DNA from: Hippophae tibetana | Lineage: Eukaryota; Streptophyta; Magnoliopsida; Rosales; Elaeagnaceae | Reading direction: 5' to 3' | Length of the DNA stretch: 64,000 bases | NCBI GenBank assembly: GCA_037013495.1 | Contig: CM072811.1 | Coordinates: 15,816,659 to 15,880,658, forward strand | In this document: in pieces, positions 33,204 to 43,000 of the stretch | Layout of the letters: each line of letters opens with the position of its first letter | How positions within the stretch are numbered: the stretch's first letter is position 1 | Program-made: the position numbers and the translations under genes | Notes under the pieces: model-generated | Database searches by the model: none | What the model was told of the DNA's origin: nothing | Seen by the model: the letters and a program-made list of their open reading frames with translations, nothing else

Positions 33204-34800
33204 ATGGAGAGGCTAGAGCCAATGGTAGCAAAGACGGATTATGTAATCTCTACAGAAAAAGTGCAGCAAACTACAACTCTAAAGTTGAAGCAATTTCCTG
33301 AGCATTTTGTTATGTGTTCTTGGGTGATAATTACACCTTTTCCAATGATTGTTGTGGCATCACTTACACCCAAAGAAAAGGAATATTATATTTGTTAAGA
33401 GAGCATAGAATAACCTTGGCATGGACTATCTTTGACATAAAAGATATAAGTCCATCCATTGCATGCACAAGATTCTATTAGAGGAACCTTACAAACCATC
33501 AATTGAGCCCCAAGTAAGAGTAAATCCAGCAATCAAGGAAGTTGTGAGATTGAAATTTTGAAGATTTTCAATGCTAAAATTATTTATGCTATTTCAGACA
33601 ACTCATGGGTAAATCTAGTGCATGTTGTACCAAAAAAGGGTGGAATGAATGTGAAAAAAAAAGAAAATAATGAGCTTATTCCTACAAGAACAGTCACGGG
33701 TTGGCATGCATGTATAGATTACCATAAGTTTAACATAGTAACAAGGAATGATCATTTTCCACTTCCATTCATTAATCAAATGTTAGATTGATTGGCTAGA
33801 TATCCCTATTATTGCATCTTATATGGTTATTGGAGGTATAACTAGATTGTTGTAGCCCTCGAAGATTAGGAGAAAACTACATTCACATGCTCATACCGAA
33901 CATTGTCTTTTAGAAGGATGCCCTTTGGATTATGCAATGCCCATCAACATTTCAACATTTCATGATGGCAGTCTTTTCTGATATGATGGAAGATATAATG
34001 AAAATTTTCATAGATGACTTTTCGGTTTTTAGTACATCTTTTGATCATTGTTTTTATAATTTAGCTTTTGTTTTGTAGAGATGTGAAGATAAAAATCTTG
34101 TCCTAATTTGGTAGAAGTGTAATTTGATGGTTCAAGAAGGGATCATGCTTTGCTATAGAGTGTCATCTAAAGGAATTGAGGTTGATAGAGCTAAAATTGC
34201 TACCATATAAAAACTACCACCTCCAAAATATATGAAGGGGATTAGAAGCTTTTTAAGACATGCATGATTTTATAGAAGATTTATAAAAGATTTTTCTAAA
34301 CTCTCTAAACCTTTATGTAATATTCTTGAAAAAAAATTCTACATTTGACTTTGATGATGTTTTTTTGCAAGCCTTTAATGAAATCAAGGAGAAACTAATT
34401 TCAGCACCAGTAATGACAATACCTGATTGGAGTCGACCTTTTAAAGTCATATGTAATGCAAGTGACTTTGCAATTGGATCAGTGTTAGGAAATATAAATA
34501 GATTTTTTTAGGTCCATATAATATGCAAGCTAGACATTGAAAGAAGCCCAATTGAATTATACAAAAACTAAGAAAGAGAAGCTTATTGTTGTATTTGCTT
34601 GTGACAAATTTTGATCTTACCTCATTGGTACAAAGGTGATAGTGCTCATTGATCATGAAATACTTTTTTTTTGTTTGGGAAGAAGAATACTAAGCCTAAA
34701 TTGATTTGTTGGATCCTTCTTCTTCAAGAATTTGATTTGGAAGTTCAAGATAATAAAGGAAGTGAAAATTTAGTTGCTAACCATCTCTCTCAGTTGGTAT
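33204..34800 (+). pseudogene. B2 reverse transcriptase-RNase H remnant
   Basis: Reads 'AKIIYAISDNSWVNLVHVVPKKGG', 'VTGWHACIDYHKFN', 'HFPLPFINQMLD', then in other frames 'FGLCNAH', 'MKIFIDDFSVFSTSFDHC' (IDDF box at about 34003-34024) and 'SSKGIEVDRAKIAT'. RNase H part: 'MTIPDWSRPFKVICNASDFAIGSVLG'. Frameshifts and stops are numerous; the DAS motif has become NAS (Asp to Asn). Confidence 0.75.
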
Positions 34801-35589
34801 GCTAATATTGTAAACTACTTAGCTTGTAGGGTATTTCCACCAGATATTACTTACCACCAATGTAAGAAGTTTTTGCATGATGTGAAATATTATTTTTGGG
34901 ACTAGCTTTTGCTTTTCAAATGATGCCCTCATCAAATCATCCAAAGATGTGTGCCTAAAAAGGAGATGCAAGCCATTCCTCATCATATGGAGGACATTTT
35001 GGAGTAACACGAATAACAGCTAAGGTACTTCATAGTGGTTTCTTTTGGCCCTCCATTTTTCATGATAGCTATACTTTGATAAAGACTTATGATCGGTGCC
35101 AATGTATAGGAAATATTTCAAGATGTCAGGAGCTACCATAAAAAAATATCTTAAAGGTTGAGTTATTTCATGCTTAGGAAATTGATTTTATGGTTCCTTT
35201 TCCTCTTCTTTTAGCTTTGTTTATATCTTTTTGATAGTTTATTATGTGTCAAAGTGGGTAGAGTCAATCGTTGTAACAACAAATGTTGCAAAGGTAGTGC
35301 TCAAATTTCTACATAAAAGCATATTCACAAGATTTGGCACTCCATGAGCTATTATTAGTGATGAAGGGACCCATTTTTGCAACATGTTGTTCGACAACCT
35401 TCTATCTAAATATGGTGTGAAGCATAAGATATCACTTGCCTACCATCTTCAAACTAATGGCCAAGCTGAAATTTCAAATCAAGAATATCCTTTAGAAGAT
35501 GATGAGTAGCAATAGAAAGGATTGGGCAAAAAAGCTTGATTATTCTTTGTGGGCATATTGTACAAATTTTAAAACACCCATTGGAATAT
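34800..35589 (+). pseudogene. B2 integrase, N-terminal and core part (interrupted by the D element)
   Basis: Zinc-domain scraps ('YHQCKKFLHDVKYYFWD', 'IIQRCVPKKEMQAIPHH') are followed by the core: 'SKWVESIVVTTNVAKVVLKFLHK', 'RFGTP.AIISDEGTHFCNML' (second catalytic Asp) and 'NGQAEISNQE' (catalytic Glu). The reading 'FKTPIGI' is cut at 35589 by the D element and continues as '[13 protein letters not shown]' at 49041. Stops and frameshifts show it was probably already dead. Confidence 0.8.
35585..35589 (+). other. target-site duplication AATAT, left copy
   Basis: AATAT here and at 49036-49040 flank the D element. The 5' LTR has lost its first two bases (see LTR). Confidence 0.8.
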
Positions 35590-36031
35590 TAATGAGTGCT
35601 CAAAAAGCACTAAAATAACCATGATTTTATGTACATTAATTGATTAAAAATATATATATTTATATGTTTTATCATATATTTATATAAATTTGTCTTTTTC
35701 GGAATCACGGGTATTCTTATTGTTTTTCAGGTATTTTGGCTTTAAAACGCAATTTAAAGACTAAAAGAGCAATACTTGAAGCAATACATCACAAATATAT
35801 TAATAAATAAGTGGGAAAAGGTCAACAAATATGGAAAAATTGGACAAAATGGGTCGAAAAGGTCAAAAATGTCAAAAAGACGGAAATCGCGCGCCGCAGC
35901 CCAACGCCCCATGCCGCGCGCGCTGGCCTGCCCATCCGCGCGTGCCCCAGCGCGCGGGCACTGTTCACGCGCGCCGAGCTGCGCGCAGCGACAGCCCCTC
36001 CGCGCGCCCAACGCGTTTTCGCCCCATTTTT

Positions 36032-36080
36032 CACGTGCAGCCACCCCCGTGACGTCATGCTGACGTCATTAATGACATCA
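36032..36080 (+). promoter_or_regulatory. bZIP-site cluster in the D LTR
   Basis: CACGTG at 36032-36037, TGACGTCA at 36050-36057 and 36061-36068 (11 bp apart, about one helix turn), and TGACATCA at 36073-36080. They lie 80-130 bp upstream of the TATA box. The arrangement recurs in D2 (around 14500-14542) and the 3' LTR (47555-47601). TGACGTCA is the palindromic TGA/CRE-type bZIP site. Confidence 0.75.
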
Positions 36081-36158
36081 GCAATTCCAATACGCGTTTT
36101 TACATTTTTTAATATTTTTTTAACATTTTTTTACTCATTTTTTCTCTCCATCCTCACC

Positions 36159-36166
36159 TATAAATA
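36159..36166 (+). promoter_or_regulatory. TATA box of the D 5' LTR
   Basis: TATAAATA in 'cacctataaatacccc'. It falls inside a segment of about 57 bp that is missing from the 3' LTR. Confidence 0.75.
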
Positions 36167-36939
36167 CCCCCCTTCCCTTCACTTCAAATCACACCTTTAA
36201 AAACACACTTCTCTCTTCTTTCTTTCTCTCATTTCTTAGTTTTTGAGTTTTTCTTAGTTTCTTTCTTAGTTTCTAAGTTTTTCTTAGTTTCCTTCTTAGT
36301 TTTTAGTTCAATTCTCTTAGTTTTAGTGTTCTTCTCTTTTTGAGAGGAACTTGTAATGTTTTTGTAATAATTTAGATTTTTGATTCAATAAATGGAAGTG
36401 CAAATTCCGCTTGGAGGTTTTCCAGCTACGGGAATAGCGTCGAAGTTCTGTAAGGATTTTATTTTCTTTATAGTTATTTTTATGCTTTATTCTTACATGT
36501 TATATTCAACTTGTCTGTGGTTAAATTTAACTATGCTGGCTGTTTAGTAAATATGATGTAATAATGACGTTGTTATGCTTGCGAAATATTAAATAGGTAA
36601 AAATCTCTAAAATGAATTGATTTTGTTTTTATTCAAGATTTTATATTAAGAATGTTAGAGAGAAATATATTATTTTTCATTACAAATTTAAACCTGAAAA
36701 TTAGATTTTAAGGTTTAGTTATCCGGTCTAATTTAGAGTAGTGCTCTTTTATTTGTTGGTACAATCGCCCGGTAGTTAGAGTGAAACTCTATTTCAAAAG
36801 TTTTTATAAGAATTATTATGTGAAAATGTATTGACAACATGTTTTCAATAGTGGTTTTAAAACTTGAAAGTTAGTACTCGGATAATTAAATTCTTAAGTT
36901 TAATTTGGACACCTTGAATAAAGTTTAAACTGTCTAACC

Positions 36940-37085
36940 CCACCAAAGGTGGCATTTAAATGGTTCATTTTCAATCTCTTAGAAAAAGGAATTAATTTAA
37001 TTAAGCATATTAGTTATCAACCCCACCCATAGGTGTTAATTGATTTGTTTAGTTAACAAAGAATATCTAACCCCACCAAAGGTGG
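36940..37085 (+). other. three small hairpins in the transcribed part of the D LTR
   Basis: CCACC-AAA-GGTGG at 36940-36952 and 37073-37085, with CACC-CATA-GGTG at 37024-37035 between them. All D LTR copies with this region keep them (for example 13540-13700, reversed). Confidence 0.65.
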
Positions 37086-37579
37086 TATTTATATAAAAAA
37101 GAGAGAATCAATAAAATATCAATTTATATCTTTAATAACCTAGATAATATGAGCAAGCATAATTAATTTAGTTATTATATCCATAAATACTCCGCTAATA
37201 TAAATGATAAAAATTTGCATGAATATTTATTGAATCTGTATACATATTTATTTTTAGATAATTATTTATTGAATTTGTATCTATGTTTATTTTTATGATA
37301 TTAGTTTATATTTAATTAATCTGTATATATGTTTATTTTATGTTATTAGATTAGGAACACAAAAACCAAACTATCGTGACAGGATGTTTAGGATTTAATT
37401 TCGTTTTTAAAAGTTTGAATAATAAATTAAAAACCACATACATTCCTTCCTTAGATCGACCTTGGGAGTATACTTATCATTTTCTTCGAAATGATTCGTG
37501 CACTTGCGAGAGTTTTATAAATATTAGAACCAAAGTATTGGCAAGAATCGACGATGTCGGTTTTCGCTTATCAAGTTTT

Positions 37580-37597
37580 TGGCGCCGTTACCGGGGA
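37580..37597 (+). other. primer-binding site (tRNA-Asp)
   Basis: TGGCGCCGTTACCGGGGA, 17 of 18 bases complementary to the 3' end of plant tRNA-Asp, six bases after the LTR. A tRNA-Asp primer is typical of Athila-type elements. Confidence 0.88.
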
Positions 37598-38353
37598 AGG
37601 AATAGCATTTTTTAAATTATTTATCAAAATTTTAAAAAACATTTTTGTGCTGTAAATAATTGTGATATTTTAACAATAATCAAATTTCAAAATTCATAAG
37701 AAATAAAAATAAAAATAAAAAATAAAAAAATAAAAAATAAAAAATAAAATAAAAAAATAAAAAATAAAAAATAAAATAATTTTTTTTTGTAAAATAATTT
37801 AGAAATTTGAAATTTGAAGTAAATTTTTTTTACCATTCATGAGTAGTAAAAAAATAAAAAAAAAAATTTCAAATTTTTTTAAGTTAATAAGAAATAATAG
37901 AGCGTGAATAGTAAAATAAAATTACCGTTAAAAAAAACATTACTTGAATTTATATCTAATTAACTAAATAGCATGAAAAGTAAAAATCTAAGGGAGTTCT
38001 GTCTATGAGACTAGTTCTTGGAAGTTTTTGTGCCACTAGTCTTTCCTGGGAACGTTGTTCTGGCTAGGAGAATGGTTTTTAAGGAGCCGTTTGCATCACC
38101 ATTCTTTCCTGGGAACACTCTTGGTTAATACTGATTATGTTATATAAAAAAAATTAAAAATAAAAAAAATAAAATAAAAAAAAAATAAAAAATAAAAATA
38201 AAATAAAATAAAATAAAATAAAATAAAATAAATTTTTTTCTTTTTTAGGGTTTAACTAGTTTTGTTTAGTACTTTGTATTAAATACCATGTAAATTTTCT
38301 CTAAATTTTTTATTTTGTTGACAGGAGTTTTAAATTTACGTTTACAATAATCT
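37598..38353 (+). other. leader of the D element
   Basis: AT-rich with (AAAAT)-type low complexity at 37693-37790 and 38145-38235. At 38008-38116 there are two stem-loops, AGACTAGT/ACTAGTCT and AGAATGG/CCATTCT. The 3' arm of each runs into the same word CTTTCCTGGGAAC (38041-38053 and 38104-38116). A splice-acceptor-like 'ttttgttgacag|GAG' ends at 38324, 30 bases before gag1. Confidence 0.6.
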
Positions 38354-39691
38354 ATGCGTGGTAGGAGATCCTTAGGAAACCCCCTTACACCGTATGTAAA
38401 TAATTTTCATAAATTTAAACAAGTGTCAACAAAACTGGATTCCACCCATCAACCTATTTTTGAGCCAAACATAGAACCAAGTCTTAATCCTTTACTAGAG
38501 CCAAAAGAAATGGAGGAAAACCAACATGTTAGGGAAACCACGATGAAGGAGTTTGCAAGACCGGTGATTGGCACGGCAACTGCAGCTATCCAGTTGGGAG
38601 AGGCTGCTCGGAATTATGACCTTAAAAATATTCATTTTTCTATGCTTCCTTCCTTTTATGGGCTACCTAATGAAGATTCTCTTTCCTTTATGAGAGATTT
38701 CTATGCTACGGTCCAAACATTCCCCCTCGGTATTCTAAACGAGGATCAACTTAGGATGAGATGTTTTCCCTACACATTAAAGGATAAGGCCAAAGCTTGG
38801 TTGATGTCACTTCCCCCAGGTTCTCTGATGACATGGGGTAACATTTACAATAAATTCATGGGAAAATTCTATTCCCATCAAAAAACATCAGAGTTGAGAG
38901 GAAAGATTGCTACTTTCTCTCAGATGGAAGGAGAACCGTTCCATGAAGCTTGGGATAGGTTCAAAATGTTTCTCACTCAATGTCCCCATCATAGCTTTCC
39001 CCTGTAGTTGCAGAACCAATTCTTTTACGATGGACTTACACAACAATGTCAGTTCATTGTCGACAACGCTGCAGGAGGAGCAATAGGAGAAAAGACTGCC
39101 TCAGAGACGTATAACCTCTTTGAGATGTTGGGTGCTAATTCCCAACAGAAAAGCTCCCGAGTGAGAAAAGCTGGAGTTCATGAAATCGACTCCAGTAATG
39201 AAGTTCAACAACAACTTGTTCAACTGACTAAGCAAGTTGCCCTTCTCGCTACACAAACTAACACCAATAATGAACAATATGGTTTGTATAGCAACATGGG
39301 ACATGGTACTGAAGCCTGTCCATATCAAGGAGAAACAACTGGACCTGAACAGGTTAATGTGTTGGGAGCATATCAACAGAGACCAAGGTTTGATCCCAAT
39401 TCAAATACCTATAATCCTGGGTGGAGAAGTCATCCAAATTTCTCCTAGAGGCAAAACAACCCTCATTTCACTCAAAGCTCAAACCAGGCAGGCCAGCAAT
39501 TCCATCCACCTATTCCAAGAAGCATTCCCAATAAACCAACCCTGGAGGACAACTTGAATTCTTTTATTCAAGTCTATAGGGATAACCAATCTAAAACCAA
39601 TCAACGGTTGGACTCTGTGGAAGCTTCTATCAAAAAGGTGGAAGTTCAAGTTGAACAGTTAGTTGAACATTTGCAAAAGAGCAAAGACTAA
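38354..39691 (+). pseudogene. gag: gag1: stand-alone Gag ORF with two stops
   Basis: 445 codons from ATG 38354 to TAA 39689-39691, interrupted by TAG at codons 218 (39005-39007) and 365 (39446-39448). It aligns from end to end with the Gag part of the next ORF: capsid 'AARNYDLKNIHFSMLPSFYG', '[20 protein letters not shown]', 'ATFSQMEGEPFHEAW' and 'NAAGGAIGEKTASETYNL', by eye roughly two thirds identical. The N-terminal about 60 residues are specific to gag1. The zinc knuckle is damaged: Y309-x2-Y312-x4-H317-x4-C322, where gag2 has C-x2-C-x4-H-x4-C. It ends with a coiled-coil-like 'SIKKVEVQVEQLVEHLQ' and is not joined to pol. Both stops fit single C-to-T or G-to-A changes from the gag2-type codon. 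Confidence 0.88.
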
Positions 39692-39757
39692 TTTGATACT
39701 TAAATGAATTCAATGAAGATGAGACATTGAGTTTTTCATTCTGCAATCTCCAAGCAA

Positions 39758-39807
39758 CGTCTTACCAGAAGACGATAAATTTTAGTCCTGTATGGGAGGT
39801 CACCCAT
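39758..39807 (+). other. twin-hairpin module between gag1 and gag2
   Basis: Hairpin 1: CGTCTT/AAGACG, loop ACCAG (39758-39774). Hairpin 2: ATGGG/CCCAT, loop AGGTCA (39792-39807). The spacer is 17 nt. A T-rich tract with AG ends at 39830. The same arrangement follows pol at 45247. Confidence 0.75.
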
Positions 39808-40062
39808 TATTGTATTTTTCTTTGTTTTAGTTTGCGTGTAATAAAAATTCAAATGAAATAAATTCGTTTGTTTCAAAAATTGTGTCCATTCGTTTAAATT
39901 AAATTAAAATAAAATAAAAAATAGGTTCCTTGCACCTTTTTGCTTTAAGCCTTTACGTTTTATCAAGTTATAAATATTTCATAGAGATATCTACTATTGT
40001 ATTTTAAAGAGCAAAATGTTGATACACAATAGGAGGATGATCATTTTCAACTACAAACAACC

Positions 40063-43000
40063 ATGGGAGATGCTGAAGATAGGCGGAAAAAGATGAAAGA
40101 ATATACAATGCCAATCATTGGCAATGTAACTTCCGGTATCCAATTACAAGAGGCTGCAAGGAATTATGAATTGAAAAAGATTCATTATTCTTTGTTGCCT
40201 TCCTTTTACGGTATCCCTAATGAAGACCCTTTGCATTTCATTCGAGAATTCTATGCTATTGTCCAAACCTTTCCACTACATGCAATTAATGAAGATCAAC
40301 TTAGGATGAGGTGTTTTCCTTACACCCTCAAAGATAAAGCTTGGTCATGGTTCATTACTCTAAAGTCGGGTTCTCTTAAAACTTGGGAGGCAGTCTATGA
40401 AATTTTTATAGGTAGGTTCTACTCCCATCAAAAGACTGTTGATCTAAGGACAAAGATAGCAACATTTTCTCAAATGTATGAAGAGCCCTTTCATGAAGCT
40501 TGGGAACGATTCAAACTCCTTTTCATTCAATGTCAAAATCATAGCTTTCCATTACAGCTACAAAACCAATTCTTTTATGATGGATTGACACTACAGAGTC
40601 AATACATGGTTGATAATGCTGCTGGAGGTGCTGTAGGAGAAAAGACCGCAGAGGAAACCTATAATCTTTATGAGCTATTGGGTTCTAATTCCCAACAAAG
40701 AGGTGGTAGAAGGAAAGCAAAGGTCAATGAAGTCGGCTCTGATAATGAGATAACCTTGCAACTTGCTGAATTGACTAAACAAGTGAAATTCCTCACTTCC
40801 CACCAAATTTCAAATCAAGAGGTATGTGAAGTGTGTTGTTCAATTGGGCATGGTACTCATAATTGTTCAAATACTTGTGATTCTAGTGTCGATGCCATAG
40901 AGGAAGTCCAATCTTTTCAAAGGTATCATCCAAACACCTATAATCACCCAGCCTACACCCAATATCCAACAATAAGGTCGGATAACAACCACCCTTACCC
41001 ACCAAGCCAATCTTTTAAGCCAACCTTAGAAGATAGCTTGAATGCTTTTATTCAAGTTAGTCGTGACAACCAATTGATGACAAATCAAAGGTTGAACACC
41101 ATGGAGGCTTCGGTTAAAAGGATTGAATCTAAAGTTGGGCAACTGGCTGAAAAAATCCAAAAGAAAGAACCAGGAAAGTTGCCCAGTCAACCAGAACAAG
41201 CAAAGGATGTAAGAACCCTTCGAAGTGGTAAGGTAGTCAATACCAGTTTACCTGAAATCTCTAACAATCTACCTTGTAGTTCAGGTAACAAAGAAGGCGA
41301 TATTCTAATCTCGCAAAAAGGAGAAACAAGTGTTAAACTTAACAAGCCTTCTGAAAAACTCATTGGGGGGTCATCTGACACCCCCAAAATTCAAAAGAAA
41401 ACAGAACCACACCAGATACAAGTACCTTTTCCCCACCGGTTGAAAGAATCCAAACAAGATAAGCAATTCAATGATCTTTTTAATATGCTCTCTAAAGTAA
41501 ATATTAATTTACCATTATTAGAAGTGATCATGAATGTGCCCTCATATGCCAAGTTTTTCAAAGAGTTGAACACTAAGAAAAGGAGGTATGAACTGAATGA
41601 ACGAGTAGTAGTATCAGAAATTTCTAGCGCTGTACTTCAACACAAACTACCCCCTAAGTTGAAAGACCCTGGAAGTTTTATTATAAACATAACTATGGGG
41701 GATAGGAAGGTTGCTAAAGCAATGCTTGATTTAGGTGCTAGTCTAAATTTGATGCCCTACTCTATATTCTTACAGCTTAATCTAGGGGATTTAAAACCCA
41801 CAACTATGTCCCTTCAACTTGCAGATAGATCTCTTAAATATCTAGAGGGAATAGTTGAGGATGTTTTGGTACAGGTAGACAAACTGATAATACCTGTTGA
41901 CTTTGTGGTTCTGGATATGCAAGAAAATCCAGCATTGGACAGAGAGCACACAATATTGCTTGGTAGACCATTTATGGCAACTACTAAAACTATTATTGAT
42001 GTCCAAGATGGAAATTTGACAATGACAGTCTTAGGAGAGACTGTTCATTTTAAAGTTTTTGATTCTTCACCTTTTCCTTCTATTTTTGCCATCGATGAAA
42101 TATTCGAAGTTGATCCTTTGGATAATCTTGTCCAAAACACCTTTTTCCAAACCAGAATAGAAGACAAGCTTGAAACCGTTATTACACTTGAAAAGGTTGA
42201 AGAAGATTTAGATGAAGAAATTAAGGGGTACCTTGAACAACTAGACAATAATGAAGTGATGACAAAATCTAGTACACTTTTAAATCTACCCAGTTCTTCA
42301 TCTATTAAAGAGGCCAATCCACCTGAACTTGAACTCAAAGACTTACCTGAGCACTTAAAATATGTGTTTTTGGGAGAGGGAGAAACTTATCCAGTGATAA
42401 TTTCTTCAACCTTGACCAAACCACAAGAAAAGGAACTCATCAAAGTGCTTAAACAGTTTAAGAAATCTATAGGTTGGAGTATAGGGGATATAAGAGGCAT
42501 TAGTCCAACAATGTGTATGCACAAGATCAACTTGGAGGATGGTGCTAAACCTGTACGAGAGGCCCAAAGAAGACTAAACCCAAACATGCAAGAGGTAGTT
42601 AAAAAAGAAATTCTTAAATTATTAGAAGAAGGGATTATCTATCCTATTGCGGATAGTAAGTGGGTTAGTCCAGTGCATGTGGTACCAAAGAAATCTGGGA
42701 TAACAGTTGTTAAAAATGACAAAAGTGAATTAGTGCCCACTAGAATAATCACTGGATGGAGAATGTGTATAGATTTTAGGAAACTAAATTTATATACGAA
42801 AAAGGATCACTTTCCTCTTCCATTCATTGATCAAATGTTGGAAAGATTAGCTGGGCACGAATTTTACTGTTTTTTGGATGGACTGTCTGGATATTATCAA
42901 GTACCCATAGCATCAGAAGATCAGGAAAAGACCACATTTACATGTCCTTTTGGGACATTTGCTTTTCGCAGAATGCCATTTGGGTTATGCAATGCCCCTG

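Larger units (their letters stand above)
35590..37573 (+). repeat. family D 5' LTR
   Basis: 1984 bp, ending TTATCA. The other copies begin TGTAATGAG or TGATGAG; this one begins TAATGAG, so the terminal TG seems to have been lost by a two-base deletion at the junction (AATAT|TGTAATGAG to AATATTAATGAG). It contains a start hairpin (AGTGCT/AGCACT), a GC-rich block with CACGTG and two TGACGTCA sites, a TATA box at 36159-36166, and three small hairpins at 36940-37085. A roughly 40-bp unit is tripled near its end (about 37225-37345). Confidence 0.92.

Noticed and set aside
35754-36200. Several overlapping open frames on both strands of the GC-rich LTR block (also 47287-47701, 27065-27485)
   Set aside because: High GC removes stop codons in all frames; Ala/Arg-rich readings differ from copy to copy, so they are not genes.
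37690-38240. CRISPR-like or satellite array from repeated AAAAT words
   Set aside because: Simple low-complexity sequence without spaced unique units; common in retroelement leaders.
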